Translations under genes and position numbers: made by a program | Shown: positions 1-8,210 of the stretch, in pieces | Numbering within the stretch: the first letter of the stretch is position 1 | Layout of the letters: each line of letters opens with the position of its first letter | Assembly: GCA_017624115.1 (NCBI GenBank) | Contig: JAGANQ010000054.1 | Span: 1-50,460, forward strand | Reading direction: 5' to 3' | DNA: 50,460 nt | DNA from: Lachnospiraceae bacterium | GTDB taxonomy: Bacteria; Bacillota; Clostridia; Lachnospirales; Lachnospiraceae | The notes under the pieces: model-generated | The model's input: the letters and a program-made list of their open reading frames with translations, nothing else | Databases searched by the model: none | Told to the model about the DNA's origin: nothing

Positions 1-2
1 AA

Positions 3-1151
3 ATGGCAAACAGATTTATCTTGAATGAGACATCCTATCATGGAAAAGGTGCAATCGAAAGTATCGCAACAGAGGCAAAGGCAAGAGGATTTCAGAAGGC
101 ATTTGTGTGCTCCGACCCTGATTTAATTAAGTTTGGTGTAACAGCGAAGGTGACGGCTGTATTGGAAAAGGCAGGTCTTGCTTATGAGACTTATTCTAAT
201 ATTAAACCAAATCCAACCATTGAGAATGTACAGTCTGGTGTGGCAGCTTATAAGGCGGCAGGAGCAGACTATATCGTGGCTATCGGCGGCGGTTCTTCCA
301 TGGATACGGCAAAGGCAGTAGGTATTATTATCAACAACCCTGAGTTTGCTGACGTAAGAAGTCTGGAGGGCGTGGCTGATACAAAGAATAAATGTGTACC
401 GATTTTTGCAGTTCCGACAACAGCAGGAACAGCAGCAGAGGTGACAATTAACTATGTTATCACAGATGCAGAGAAGAACCGTAAGATGGTATGTGTAGAT
501 CCGCATGATATCCCGGTAGTAGCTTTTGTAGACCCGGATATGATGTCCACGATGCCGAAGGGACTGACAGCTGCAACCGGTATGGATGCCCTTACACATG
601 CGATTGAAGGCTACATAACCAAGGGAGCATGGGAGCTGTCTGATATGTTCCATCTGAAGGCGATTGAGATTATTTCCAGAAGCTTAAGGGATGCTGTTAA
701 CAATACTCCGGAAGGAAGAGAGGGCATGGCTCTTGGACAGTATGTGGCAGGCATGGGCTTCTCCAACGTAGGACTTGGTATTGTTCATTCTATGGCTCAT
801 CCGCTGGGCGCTTTATATGATACACCGCATGGTGTGGCAAATGCGATTATTCTTCCTACTGTTATGGAATACAATGCAGAAGCTACCGGTGACAAGTACA
901 AATATATTGCTCAGGCAATGGGTGTGGAAGGCACAGAGAATATGTCTGTGGATGAATACAGAAAGGCTGCTATTGATGCGGTAAAGAAATTATCTGAGGA
1001 TGTAGGAATTCCGAAGGATTTGAAGGAAATCGTGAAGGCAGAGGATATTCCGTTCCTGGCACAGTCTGCTTATGATGATGCATGCCGCCCGGGTAACCCG
1101 AAGGATACCAGTGTAGAGGACATTACGAAGCTGTACGAGTCCTTGATGTAA
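3..1151 (+). CDS. fucO: Lactaldehyde reductase / 1,2-propanediol oxidoreductase (iron-containing alcohol dehydrogenase)
   Basis: The 382-residue protein has the same length as E. coli FucO and resembles it closely throughout, from the MANRFILNET start through DPHDIPVVAF and GQYVAGMGFSNVGLGIVHSM. It belongs to the group III Fe-dependent alcohol dehydrogenases. GGGSSMDTAKA (about residues 96-106) is the NAD-binding loop, and the metal ligands are expected among D195-A-L-T-H, HSMAHPLGALYDTPHG and nearby histidines. FucO interconverts L-lactaldehyde and 1,2-propanediol with NAD(H) in the cytoplasm, the redox sink of fucose and rhamnose fermentation. Only two bases precede the ATG, so its ribosome binding site and any upstream partners lie outside the window. 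A structured repeat begins four bases after the stop codon. Family assignment is very secure; the physiological substrate is inferred from the family. Confidence 0.95.
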   Translation: MANRFILNETSYHGKGAIESIATEAKARGFQKAFVCSDPDLIKFGVTAKVTAVLEKAGLAYETYSNIKPNPTIENVQSGVAAYKAAGADYIVAIGGGSSMDTAKAVGIIINNPEFADVRSLEGVADTKNKCVPIFAVPTTAGTAAEVTINYVITDAEKNRKMVCVDPHDIPVVAFVDPDMMSTMPKGLTAATGMDALTHAIEGYITKGAWELSDMFHLKAIEIISRSLRDAVNNTPEGREGMALGQYVAGMGFSNVGLGIVHSMAHPLGALYDTPHGVANAIILPTVMEYNAEATGDKYKYIAQAMGVEGTENMSVDEYRKAAIDAVKKLSEDVGIPKDLKEIVKAEDIPFLAQSAYDDACRPGNPKDTSVEDITKLYESLM

Positions 1152-1155
1152 TGCC

Positions 1156-1197
1156 GGATTGCAGGAGTACGAAGTGCGCAGCAATCCGTAGGTATCA
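1156..1197 (+). repeat. Structured 42-nt repeat, copy 1 (hairpin plus GTAGGTATCA tail)
   Basis: A 7-bp stem, GGATTGC (1156-1162) with GCAATCC (1181-1187), encloses a second small stem GTAC/GTGC and is followed by GTAGGTATCA. A second copy lies at 34946-34987 with 33 of 42 identical bases. Two stem positions differ in both arms so that pairing is kept (T-A to G-C, G-C to A-T), and all five loop differences are transitions. That pattern points to a conserved RNA or DNA fold. This copy sits between the fucO stop and the next gene. The tail runs into GTATCATATGATAC, a perfect 14-bp palindrome (1192-1205). Confidence 0.7.
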
Positions 1198-1235
1198 TAT
1201 GATACGAGAATAGAGAAACTGACTGAGGTACTTAA

Positions 1236-1667
1236 ATGTGGGAGCTGATAAAGAAGGATATTTGTGACTCTTGGAAGGCTGTAGTTTTTGTGGCAGCAGT
1301 GCTTTTGATACTCGTAAAGGCTTTTGGAGCTGCCTGCATCAGTCAGCTTATGGTAGGACTGCCCTGTCCCGCATGCGGGATGACCAGGGCAGCCCTGCTC
1401 TTTTTGTCGGGGCATTGGAAGGAAAGCCTGCAGATGCAGCCGCTTTTTTTTGCATTGCTCGTGGGAGCTGTCCTGCTGATAATATTCAGATATGTTTTGA
1501 AAAAGGACACTGCATGGATGAAATATTATGCAATTATCATGCTGGCTGCGGCGATAATATTATATGTATATCGGATGGTGCGTTATTTCCCTCATACACC
1601 GCCGATGACATACAGAAAAGAGAATCTGTTGTATTCCTTGTTACAGATATGCAGAGCTCTATGGTGA
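1236..1667 (+). CDS. DUF2752 family membrane protein
   Basis: This is a 143-residue integral membrane protein. It carries the family hallmark PCPACGMTRA (about residues 43-52), a CxxCGxTRA signature with two cysteines following the first transmembrane segment. I see hydrophobic segments at roughly 14-36, 68-87 and 95-113. DUF2752 proteins are small bacterial membrane proteins of unknown function; the paired cysteines suggest metal or redox chemistry but nothing here proves it. The gene starts 84 bp after fucO and 39 bp after the structured repeat, with a weak TGAGG before the ATG. An overlapping open frame in another phase (1271-1672) is a shadow, because the DUF2752 signature lies in this frame. 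Function unknown; family call good. Confidence 0.8.
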   Translation: MWELIKKDICDSWKAVVFVAAVLLILVKAFGAACISQLMVGLPCPACGMTRAALLFLSGHWKESLQMQPLFFALLVGAVLLIIFRYVLKKDTAWMKYYAIIMLAAAIILYVYRMVRYFPHTPPMTYRKENLLYSLLQICRALW

Positions 1668-1694
1668 ACTAAGAGAGGAATGAGAGAAAACTAA

Positions 1695-2291
1695 ATGACG
1701 ATAGATATGTTTGTGACATTACTGGTATTTGCCGCTACGACCACTTTTTCACCGGGACCGAACAATATTCTGATGCTTTCCTTAGCAGGCCAGTATGGCT
1801 TTAAGAAATGCCTGAAGATTATGACGGGAATCTGGACCGGTTCATTTACACTGATGCTGTGCTGCGGTCTGTTCAGCTCTGCGTTAGGGAAGCTATTGCC
1901 GGGAGTGGCACCGTATTTTAAATATGTCGGGGCTGTGTATATTTTATGGCTTGCATGGAAAACAGGCACCCGCAAACCTGTGACAGCAGGAGCGGAAGAA
2001 CAGAAGGAACCGGCATTTCTTACCGGTTTTTTCCTGCAGATGGCGAATGTAAAAATTATGCTGTACGGTCTGACGGCATTTACGACATATATAACTCCTT
2101 ATGTGCAGGGAGCACTGATGTTGGTATTTTTTGCATTTATATTGATGACAGTAGCGGCGATTGGAAACATTATCTGGGCAGCAGTAGGAAATGTATGCCA
2201 GAGATTTTACACGAAGTATTACAGAATATTTAATGTTGTAATGGCATTGCTGCTTGTATGGTGTGCGGTAAAGATACTGGTGACAATATAA
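1695..2291 (+). CDS. LysE/RhtB family amino-acid exporter
   Basis: The 198-residue hydrophobic protein opens with a first helix followed by FSPGPNNILMLS (about residues 18-29), the P-G-P-N motif typical of LysE/RhtB/CadD exporters. About six transmembrane segments fill the rest, and the length is normal for the family (about 190-220). Members export amino acids or related metabolites from the cytoplasm by proton exchange; the substrate cannot be told from sequence. The gene lies 27 bp after the DUF2752 gene on the same strand and may share its transcript. A 13-bp hairpin terminator follows immediately, shared with the convergent TRAP operon. The ribosome binding site is weak (GAGAGGAA, then GAGAGAA). 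Confidence 0.85.
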   Translation: MTIDMFVTLLVFAATTTFSPGPNNILMLSLAGQYGFKKCLKIMTGIWTGSFTLMLCCGLFSSALGKLLPGVAPYFKYVGAVYILWLAWKTGTRKPVTAGAEEQKEPAFLTGFFLQMANVKIMLYGLTAFTTYITPYVQGALMLVFFAFILMTVAAIGNIIWAAVGNVCQRFYTKYYRIFNVVMALLLVWCAVKILVTI

Positions 2292-2295
2292 CAGG

Positions 2296-2326
2296 AAACG
2301 GGACTGGTTTGTACCAGTCCCGTTTT
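2296..2326. terminator. Bidirectional intrinsic terminator
   Basis: A perfect 13-bp stem, AAACGGGACTGGT with ACCAGTCCCGTTT, encloses the tetraloop TTGT. T runs flank it on both strands. It sits between the LysE-type gene and the convergent TRAP operon, so it can serve both. Confidence 0.9.
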
Positions 2327-2329
2327 GAC

Positions 2330-3388
2330 TTACTTGAATGCGTTTACAAGCTCCTGAGCGTCGTTATAACCCTGCTTTTTGAGCTCTTCAATGAACCATG
2401 CTTCTACAGGCTCTACAGCAGCCTTGAATCCGTCGATATCAAGGTCTCCTGTCTTAGTAACAGTCATACCGTTTTCTGTCTGCCATCTGTTGAGGATTTC
2501 ATCATCGCCTGCACGGTTGATTTCACGCTGGTATTCAACAGCCTTCTGACCGTTTTCATCGACAATCTTCTTCTGCTCGTCTGTTAAGCTGTTGTATAAA
2601 TCAGCATTGATACAGAAGAACAGACAGTCATAATTTGCATTCCAGAGAGAAACATACTTCTGAACCTCCTGAACCTTTGCGGAATCAATAGCCGGTAGCG
2701 GGTTTTCCTGACCTTCAACAGTGTTCTGCTGAAGAGCGGTAAATGTCTCGGACCAGTTCATGTTAGTAGCGTCAGCGCCCCATAACTCGTAGCACTTCAT
2801 TAACAGATTAGAACCAGCTACACGAAGCTTTAAGCCCTTCATATCAGCAGGAGACTTAACCTCACGTACGCTGTTTGTGAGCTGACGAAAACCGTTCTCT
2901 GCGATACCCATGTAGTGAAGACCATACTCGGCAAGGATAGCTGTCAGCTTCTCACCTGCTGCGCCATCAAGCTTTGCATCAGCGTCCTCATAGGAATTGA
3001 ATAAGTAAGGTAAGGATACTACATTGAAACGTGGGTCAAATGCAGAGTAAATCAGGTTGGAGTGCATGGAAACCTGAACCGGATCGCCATCCATCAGAGC
3101 CTGGATACCCTCAGACTGGTTACCGTTAGTAAGCTGGTCTGCTGCGTATACCTTGACAGTTACTGCACCGCCGGTGGATTCTGCCATTAATTCGGCAAAT
3201 TTCTGACCTGCCTGTGCCCATGTACTTGTCTCGGTAGTGGAGCATGCAAAATTCCAGGTCTGCTTTGCAAAACCGGCAGGATTTTCACCTGCATTAGCAG
3301 CCGGTGTGGATGAATTGCCGCCACAGGCAGTTAAGGATGATACAACGAGTGCTGCGCTCATAAGAGCTGCGATAAATTTCTTTTTCAT
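2330..3388 (-). CDS. TRAP transporter substrate-binding lipoprotein (DctP family)
   Basis: The 352-residue protein starts with a lipoprotein signal peptide: positively charged MKKKF, a hydrophobic core and the lipobox LTAC with C22 as lipidation site, then a Ser/Thr/Asn-rich linker. The mature part matches the DctP/TRAP solute receptor family, including GLKLRVAGSNL (about residues 193-203), whose arginine normally pairs with the carboxylate of the ligand, and the downstream NTVEGQENP region. It would capture an organic acid (C4-dicarboxylate, sialic or sugar acid) outside the cell for the permease encoded upstream. It is the last gene of a dctQ-dctM-dctP set, 48 bp after dctM, with a GGAGGG ribosome binding site. 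No catabolic gene is adjacent, so the ligand is unknown. Confidence 0.92.
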   Translation of the reverse strand: MKKKFIAALMSAALVVSSLTACGGNSSTPAANAGENPAGFAKQTWNFACSTTETSTWAQAGQKFAELMAESTGGAVTVKVYAADQLTNGNQSEGIQALMDGDPVQVSMHSNLIYSAFDPRFNVVSLPYLFNSYEDADAKLDGAAGEKLTAILAEYGLHYMGIAENGFRQLTNSVREVKSPADMKGLKLRVAGSNLLMKCYELWGADATNMNWSETFTALQQNTVEGQENPLPAIDSAKVQEVQKYVSLWNANYDCLFFCINADLYNSLTDEQKKIVDENGQKAVEYQREINRAGDDEILNRWQTENGMTVTKTGDLDIDGFKAAVEPVEAWFIEELKKQGYNDAQELVNAFK

Positions 3389-3436
3389 AATAAAGATTCC
3401 CTCCTAAAAATATCTATTACATTTCTGCGGTTTACG

Positions 3437-4747
3437 TTAAGCTCCCTTGAGAGCATCGAGTAAATTTGGCAGGAATAATGTAATCTGTGGTATGTAGGTT
3501 AATAAAAGTAATACGATAATGCAGGCGATAATCATCGGCACAACGGCACGGGAAATTTCCTGCAGGGTAACGCTGATGCCATCGCGAATCTTCACGCTGA
3601 TAGCAACGAAGAGGTTTACACCTACTGGAGGTGTTACCTGACCGATAGCAAGGTTTACAGTCGCCATAATACCGAAAGCAACTAAATCATAGCCAAGTGC
3701 CCGGCATACCGGAAGCATAATCGGTATGAAGATATACATGGCGGAGTTTGCATCCACGAAGCAGCCGGCAATAAGGAAGATAACATTTACAATCAGAAGG
3801 AAAATAAACTGGTTAGTTGCTACACTTCCAAGCAGTGAAGAAGCTGCATCGGAAATACCATATATGGTACATACATAAGAGAACAGGGAAGCAGCTGCGA
3901 CAATCAGCATAATGCCGCCTGTTGTCTTGGCAGAATCAACAAAAAGCTCAAATAAGTCTTTTAACTTAATTTCTTTATAGATAAATATACCGACAATCAG
4001 ACCGTATACAACGGATACTGCAGCGGCCTCGGTAGGAGTGAAGATACCGCCATAGATACCGCCAAGGATAATAACCGGCATGAGGAATCCCCAGAACGCA
4101 TCCTTAAAGGCGTCCCAGCGCTCTTTTGCTGAGGACTTCTGTCTTGTTACCTGAATATTGTTCTTTTTTACCTCCAGCATAACAACAAGGGCAAGTGCGA
4201 GACCCATGAGAATACCAGGTACAATACCAGCCATAAACAGCCTGTCAATCGAAGCACCGGAAATCGAGGAGTAAACGACGAATGCGATACTTGGCGGAAT
4301 GACGATGGCAATGGAGCTTGAGGTAGCCATCAATGCGGTTGAAAACGGAGCAGAGAAGCCTCCCTGCTGAATCATGGCAGGAATCAATACTGCACCAAGT
4401 GCGGCTACGGTAGCAGGACCGGAACCGGAAATGGCTCCGAAGAAGCAGGCTACGATAACACATACGATAGCGATGCCTCCGCGTTTGTGACCGACACAGC
4501 TGTCAACGAAGCGAATCAGTCTCTGGGAGATACCTGCCTTTGCCATGATGTTTCCGGATAATACGAAGAATGGAATTGCCAGAAGCAAAAACTTACTGAT
4601 ACCGGAATACATGTTGGTAGCAACGATTGTCAGGTTTGCACCGTCATAAAGGAGAGCTGCGATGGCAGATACACCGAGACAGATACTAATCGGTACATTT
4701 AAAATAAGTAAAATAAAAAATACGGCAAATAAAACAACAGTAACCAT
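3437..4747 (-). CDS. TRAP transporter large permease subunit (DctM family)
   Basis: This 436-residue, highly hydrophobic protein has about 12 membrane segments and the DctM-family features: FFGAISGSGPATVAALG (a conserved re-entrant loop), IAIVIPPSIAFVVYSSISGASIDRLFMAGIVPG spanning the next block, FTPTEAAAVSVVYG, and GQVTPPVGVNLFV near the C-terminus. It is the Na+-coupled transport subunit in the cytoplasmic membrane. I chose the ATG at 4745-4747 because GGAGG lies 9 bases upstream and the start overlaps the dctQ stop as TAATG, indicating translational coupling. A longer frame opening at 4774 lies inside dctQ and is less likely. Substrate unknown. Confidence 0.93.
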   Translation of the reverse strand: MVTVVLFAVFFILLILNVPISICLGVSAIAALLYDGANLTIVATNMYSGISKFLLLAIPFFVLSGNIMAKAGISQRLIRFVDSCVGHKRGGIAIVCVIVACFFGAISGSGPATVAALGAVLIPAMIQQGGFSAPFSTALMATSSSIAIVIPPSIAFVVYSSISGASIDRLFMAGIVPGILMGLALALVVMLEVKKNNIQVTRQKSSAKERWDAFKDAFWGFLMPVIILGGIYGGIFTPTEAAAVSVVYGLIVGIFIYKEIKLKDLFELFVDSAKTTGGIMLIVAAASLFSYVCTIYGISDAASSLLGSVATNQFIFLLIVNVIFLIAGCFVDANSAMYIFIPIMLPVCRALGYDLVAFGIMATVNLAIGQVTPPVGVNLFVAISVKIRDGISVTLQEISRAVVPMIIACIIVLLLLTYIPQITLFLPNLLDALKGA

Positions 4748-5238
4748 TATTTTTTCTCCTCCTTTTTCAGGCATACATCAAGGCAATACTCCAGAAAATG
4801 AAGAGCCATACATCCGGCACCAATCGGCACATAAATCCAGAACATCCATTCCGGGATATTTAATACGAAGGTACGCTTTCCATTCGCTAACTGAGTAAGA
4901 ACCTTGTCAATACCATATTTAAATAAAATGACAGAGAAAAATATGGATATTACGGTCATAAAGATAAGAAGCGGCTTCTTAGACTTTTTGGGAAGCATGT
5001 CCGTTACAAGCGGTAAGCTTACCAGACCACCTTCTCTGGCAGACAATGCTGCTGCAACCAGGGAAATCAGTACAAATACAGCGATAACAATTTCCTCGGT
5101 GAAGGACCAGGACTGATGGATTACATATCTGGAAAATACATTTCCTGCTGTCAGAATAAGAATCAACAGCGTTGCAATAACCAGAATCCATTTTTCAATC
5201 ATGGCAAGAATGTTCATAGCTTTTTTGTAAATTTTCAT
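4747..5238 (-). CDS. TRAP transporter small permease subunit (DctQ family)
   Basis: A 163-residue protein with four predicted membrane helices and the DctQ hallmark segment NVFSRYVIHQSWSFTEEI (about residues 32-49), matching the family consensus R-(Y/F)-x(n)-W-x-EE. It forms the membrane complex with DctM. The start is set at the ATG at 5238 because AAAGGAG lies 6-7 bases upstream; an upstream in-frame ATG (5292) lacks a ribosome binding site. It is the first gene of the TRAP operon and overlaps dctM by one base. Confidence 0.9.
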   Translation of the reverse strand: MKIYKKAMNILAMIEKWILVIATLLILILTAGNVFSRYVIHQSWSFTEEIVIAVFVLISLVAAALSAREGGLVSLPLVTDMLPKKSKKPLLIFMTVISIFFSVILFKYGIDKVLTQLANGKRTFVLNIPEWMFWIYVPIGAGCMALHFLEYCLDVCLKKEEKK

Positions 5239-5266
5239 AACTACTCCTTTCCTCACATGGTACTCT

Positions 5267-5296
5267 TTGTGTGGTGGACATCTGTCTGCCACACAA
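5267..5296. promoter_or_regulatory. Inverted repeat in the TRAP operon leader
   Basis: TTGTGTGG (5267-5274) and CCACACAA (5289-5296) form a perfect 8-bp inverted repeat with a 14-base gap, inside the roughly 68-base untranslated leader of the TRAP operon. It could be a repressor operator just downstream of the transcription start or an mRNA hairpin. No regulator gene is adjacent. Confidence 0.4.
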
Positions 5297-5312
5297 CATA
5301 TACATAGGTGCT

Positions 5313-5341
5313 ATTTTACTTTAATGTAACAGCGTTGTCAA
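5313..5341 (-). promoter_or_regulatory. Promoter of the TRAP operon
   Basis: On the minus strand, TTGACA (5341-5336) and TAAAAT (5318-5313) are separated by exactly 17 bp, giving a strong housekeeping-sigma promoter. The predicted start near 5306 lies about 68 bases before dctQ. Confidence 0.7.
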
Positions 5342-5442
5342 GCAAAGCTTGCAAAAAGAAGTCGAAATTTCTATGTATAAATATAAAATTTTATAAAAAC
5401 AGAAAAACAGATGTAAAACATTGTATAATTTGTACAGAATGA

Positions 5443-5471
5443 TTGCCTAAATTGAAAAAATATAGTATAAT
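5443..5471 (+). promoter_or_regulatory. Promoter of the EAL-domain gene
   Basis: TTGCCT (5443-5448) and a perfect TATAAT (5466-5471) are separated by 17 bp. The predicted start lies about 30 bases before the chosen start codon at 5511. The region between this promoter and the divergent TRAP promoter is strongly AT-rich. Confidence 0.65.
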
Positions 5472-5510
5472 TCATATAAGGAAGAATTAGAAATGGGAGG
5501 CGGTGATGCT

Positions 5511-6887
5511 ATGAAAGATGCTATGTATTTAGGAGCGATTCTGATTCTGCTTTTATGCTGTGCATACTTTTACATTTCTGGCAGACGCCGTGTAAACAAA
5601 GCAGCTTATACGGACAGAATAACACAGGGAGCGAACCAGGCATATCTGCAGAGATGGACGAAGCAGATGCTGGAAAGGGAAAAGTCACAGTTCTGCCTGG
5701 CATATATGAATCTTGTAAAATTTAAGGCGATTAACGATTTTTACGGCTATGAGAAGGGCAATGAGCTTTTGAAGCAGATATATGACTGTATTAAGGCGGA
5801 GTTGAAGTCAGTGGAGAAGTGCTCACGAATTTCTGCTGATAATTATGTGATTTTCATGTATTATGAATCAGAGGAAACGATTAAGAAGCGTCTGAAAACG
5901 ATAGCAGAATCCGTGAATAAGTGCTTTAATGAGACGCTGGAGAAATATTATCATCTGACCTTCCGTGCAGGTGTTTATATTATATCAGAGCCGTCGGTGT
6001 CCTACTCTGTTATGGTAGACCGTGCAAACATTGCCGGAAGAAATTTGAACCGGCAGACAAATAATGTGGTAGAGATTGCATTTTATAATGAAAAGGACAG
6101 GATGGAGTTCCTGCGTGAGAAAGAGATTGAGGATTCGATGGAGTCGGCTCTGGAGAATGGTGAATTCGAGGTGTATCTCCAGCCGAAGCTTGACCTAAAT
6201 CAGAATGAGATGGAAGGTGCCGAGGCTCTGATTCGCTGGAACAGCCCGGACAAGGGGCTGATTGCACCGATGCAGTTTATCGATTTGTTTGAAAAGAATG
6301 GCTTTATCAAAAAGATAGATTTGTATGTCTTTGAAACTGTCTGCAAATATATGAGAAAGTGGATGGACGAGGGGGCAACGTTATTTCCGATTTCCGTAAA
6401 CCTGTCCAGACTTCATTTTCAACAAAAGGATTTTCTGGAAGAATTTGATGCTATCAGGGAGAAGTATGATGTTCCGGCAAAGTATCTGGAATTTGAACTG
6501 ACAGAGCGGACTGTATTTGAAGAAACAGAGCTTTTGACAGCTGCCATGCGCAGTATGAGAGAAAAGGGCTACAGTTGTTCGCTGGATGATTTCGGAAGCG
6601 GTTATTCTTCTCTTAATATATTGAAGGAATTGCCGATTAATGTTATTAAACTGGACAGAGGATTCTTTATCGGACAGTATAATGAACAAAGCAGGGTCAT
6701 TATCAGGGCTATTATCAATATGGCGAAGGAACTGGATATGAAGACTGTGGCAGAAGGCGTGGATACGCCGGAACAGTGCAGTTTTCTGCGCGAGAGCGGC
6801 TGCAATATGATGCAGGCATTTATTTATAAAAAGCCGATGCCGATACCACAGTTTGAAGAAATGTATCAGGAAGGACAGGCATCATAG
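5511..6887 (+). CDS. Membrane-anchored degenerate GGDEF plus EAL protein (probable c-di-GMP phosphodiesterase)
   Basis: This 458-residue protein has one N-terminal transmembrane helix (about residues 3-22), a GGDEF-fold domain (about 35-200) and an EAL domain (about 210-450). The GGDEF motif is replaced by SADNY (residues 108-112), so cyclase activity is not expected. The EAL domain is intact: E238-A-L-I-R-W, the asparagine in SVNLS, ELTE, DDFGSGYSSL, IKLDR and AEGVD supply the metal and catalytic residues. It should hydrolyse c-di-GMP to pGpG on the cytoplasmic face, perhaps with GTP binding in the dead GGDEF domain as modulator. I placed the start at 5511 because GGGAGG lies 10 bases upstream; another in-frame ATG at 5493 has no good site. 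A terminator follows 45 bases downstream, so it appears monocistronic. Confidence 0.9.
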   Translation: MKDAMYLGAILILLLCCAYFYISGRRRVNKAAYTDRITQGANQAYLQRWTKQMLEREKSQFCLAYMNLVKFKAINDFYGYEKGNELLKQIYDCIKAELKSVEKCSRISADNYVIFMYYESEETIKKRLKTIAESVNKCFNETLEKYYHLTFRAGVYIISEPSVSYSVMVDRANIAGRNLNRQTNNVVEIAFYNEKDRMEFLREKEIEDSMESALENGEFEVYLQPKLDLNQNEMEGAEALIRWNSPDKGLIAPMQFIDLFEKNGFIKKIDLYVFETVCKYMRKWMDEGATLFPISVNLSRLHFQQKDFLEEFDAIREKYDVPAKYLEFELTERTVFEETELLTAAMRSMREKGYSCSLDDFGSGYSSLNILKELPINVIKLDRGFFIGQYNEQSRVIIRAIINMAKELDMKTVAEGVDTPEQCSFLRESGCNMMQAFIYKKPMPIPQFEEMYQEGQAS

Positions 6888-6931
6888 AAAAGAATGGCAG
6901 AAGACTATAAGGATTATAATGATAAGGAAGA

Positions 6932-6962
6932 GAATGAGCAGACGATATGTCTGCTCATTTTT
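6932..6962 (+). terminator. Intrinsic terminator after the EAL gene
   Basis: An 11-bp perfect stem, AATGAGCAGAC with GTCTGCTCATT, encloses loop GATAT and runs into TTTT. It isolates the EAL gene from the downstream heat-shock operon. Confidence 0.88.
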
Positions 6963-7033
6963 GCCGTAATAAATCCTTCGATGTACCAGAGCCAGCTTAA
7001 TTATTAAAAATTTGAAAAATCTGTGAATAGGTG

Positions 7034-7062
7034 TTGACAAAGTGAATGGTAAGTGATATTTT
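7034..7062 (+). promoter_or_regulatory. Promoter of the hrcA-grpE-dnaK-dnaJ operon
   Basis: TTGACA (7034-7039) and TATTTT (7057-7062) with a 17-bp spacer form a vegetative promoter whose start would fall near 7069, just ahead of the CIRCE operator. This is the usual layout for HrcA-controlled operons. Confidence 0.75.
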
Positions 7063-7077
7063 AAGTGTATCAAGTGA

Positions 7078-7104
7078 TTAGCACTCTACCCAAATGAGTG
7101 CTAA
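7078..7104. promoter_or_regulatory. CIRCE operator (HrcA binding site)
   Basis: TTAGCACTC (7078-7086), nine bases, then GAGTGCTAA (7096-7104) match the CIRCE consensus exactly. HrcA binds it and represses at normal temperature; misfolded protein titrates GroE away from HrcA and derepresses. It lies between the -10 element and hrcA, so the operon is self-regulated. Confidence 0.97.
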
Positions 7105-7132
7105 CAACTAAAAACAGCAGGAAGGAATGGGA

Positions 7133-8191
7133 GTGAAAAGCTTGGAATTAGATGAACGAAAGCTGAAGATACTGAAAGCAATCATTCGTAATTATCTGGA
7201 GACAGGCGAGCCGGTAGGCTCCAGAACGATTTCCAAATATACTGATTTGAATTTAAGCTCGGCAACCATTCGCAATGAAATGGCGGATTTGGAGGAACTG
7301 GGATATATTGTACAGCCTCATACGTCAGCCGGAAGAATTCCTTCGGATAAAGGATATCGTCTTTATGTTGATGACATGATGAAGGAAAAGGAGCAGGAGG
7401 TCAGTGGGAAAGAAAAAGAAGTCGAAGAGATGAAGGAATTTCTCATTGAGCGTGTCGATAAGGTTGAGCTTCTGCTACAGCAGATGGCGAAGCTGCTCGC
7501 AGAGAATACGAACTATGCGACGATGATTACCGCTCCGCAATATAATAAGAATAAAGTAAAATTTATTCAGCTCTCCCGCATGGAAGCAGGCAAGCTTCTG
7601 GTAGTCGTGGTTATAGATGGAAATATTGTGAAGAATACGATACTTGATGTGGAAGAGGAAATGACAGATGAGACCCTGCTGCAGCTAAACATGCTGTGCA
7701 ACACAAGTCTTAACGGTCTGAGTCTCAACGAAATCAATCTTGGTGTGATTGCAAAGCTGAAGGAGCAGGCGGGCATTCACAGAGAGATAGTTGGAAGTGT
7801 GCTTGATGCAGTGGCAGATGCCATTACGGTGGACGATGACTTGGAAATCTACACCAGCGGTGCAACTAATATTTTCCGATATCCGGAATTAAGCGACCAG
7901 GAAAAAGCAAAGAACCTGATAGGAGCCTTTGAAGAAAAGGAGCTGCTTACGAATCTGGTACAGGAATCTCTGGACAAAGAAGACAGACAGGGAATTCAGG
8001 TATATATAGGAAGTGAGACACCGGTTCAGATGATGAAGGATTGCAGCGTAGTGACAGCAACCTATGAGCTGGAAGAAGGTGTCAAGGGAACCATTGGTAT
8101 TATCGGACCGAAGCGTATGGATTATGAAAAAGTGGTAAATACATTAAAGACGCTGACGGCACAGTTAGATAATATTTATAAGAAAACATAG
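7133..8191 (+). CDS. hrcA: Heat-inducible transcription repressor HrcA
   Basis: About 352 residues. The N-terminal winged helix is typical of HrcA: LDERKLKILKAIIRNYLETG, then GEPVGSRTIS, LSSATIRNEMADLEELG and HTSAGRIPSDKGYR. A GAF-like middle and C-terminal domain follows (NTTILD-type core, IGIIGPKRMDYEKV near the end). It represses the operon through the upstream CIRCE. Three starts are possible: ATG 7127, GTG 7133 and TTG 7142. I prefer GTG 7133 because AAGGA sits 6 bases before it, whereas the ATG is almost on top of that site; TTG 7142 would give the MELDERK start seen in many relatives. It ends in TAG, evidence that TAG is an ordinary stop in this genome. grpE follows after 19 bp. Confidence 0.96.
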   Translation: MKSLELDERKLKILKAIIRNYLETGEPVGSRTISKYTDLNLSSATIRNEMADLEELGYIVQPHTSAGRIPSDKGYRLYVDDMMKEKEQEVSGKEKEVEEMKEFLIERVDKVELLLQQMAKLLAENTNYATMITAPQYNKNKVKFIQLSRMEAGKLLVVVVIDGNIVKNTILDVEEEMTDETLLQLNMLCNTSLNGLSLNEINLGVIAKLKEQAGIHREIVGSVLDAVADAITVDDDLEIYTSGATNIFRYPELSDQEKAKNLIGAFEEKELLTNLVQESLDKEDRQGIQVYIGSETPVQMMKDCSVVTATYELEEGVKGTIGIIGPKRMDYEKVVNTLKTLTAQLDNIYKKT

Positions 8192-8210
8192 GAAAGGTGG
8201 TAGATAGGAC

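Noticed and set aside
123..653. Minus-strand open frame across fucO
   Set aside because: Antisense shadow of a strongly coding gene with a Cys/Arg-rich composition and no ribosome binding site.
1271..1672. Long open frame overlapping the DUF2752 gene in another phase
   Set aside because: It lacks family motifs, and the CPACGMTRA signature lies in the other frame.
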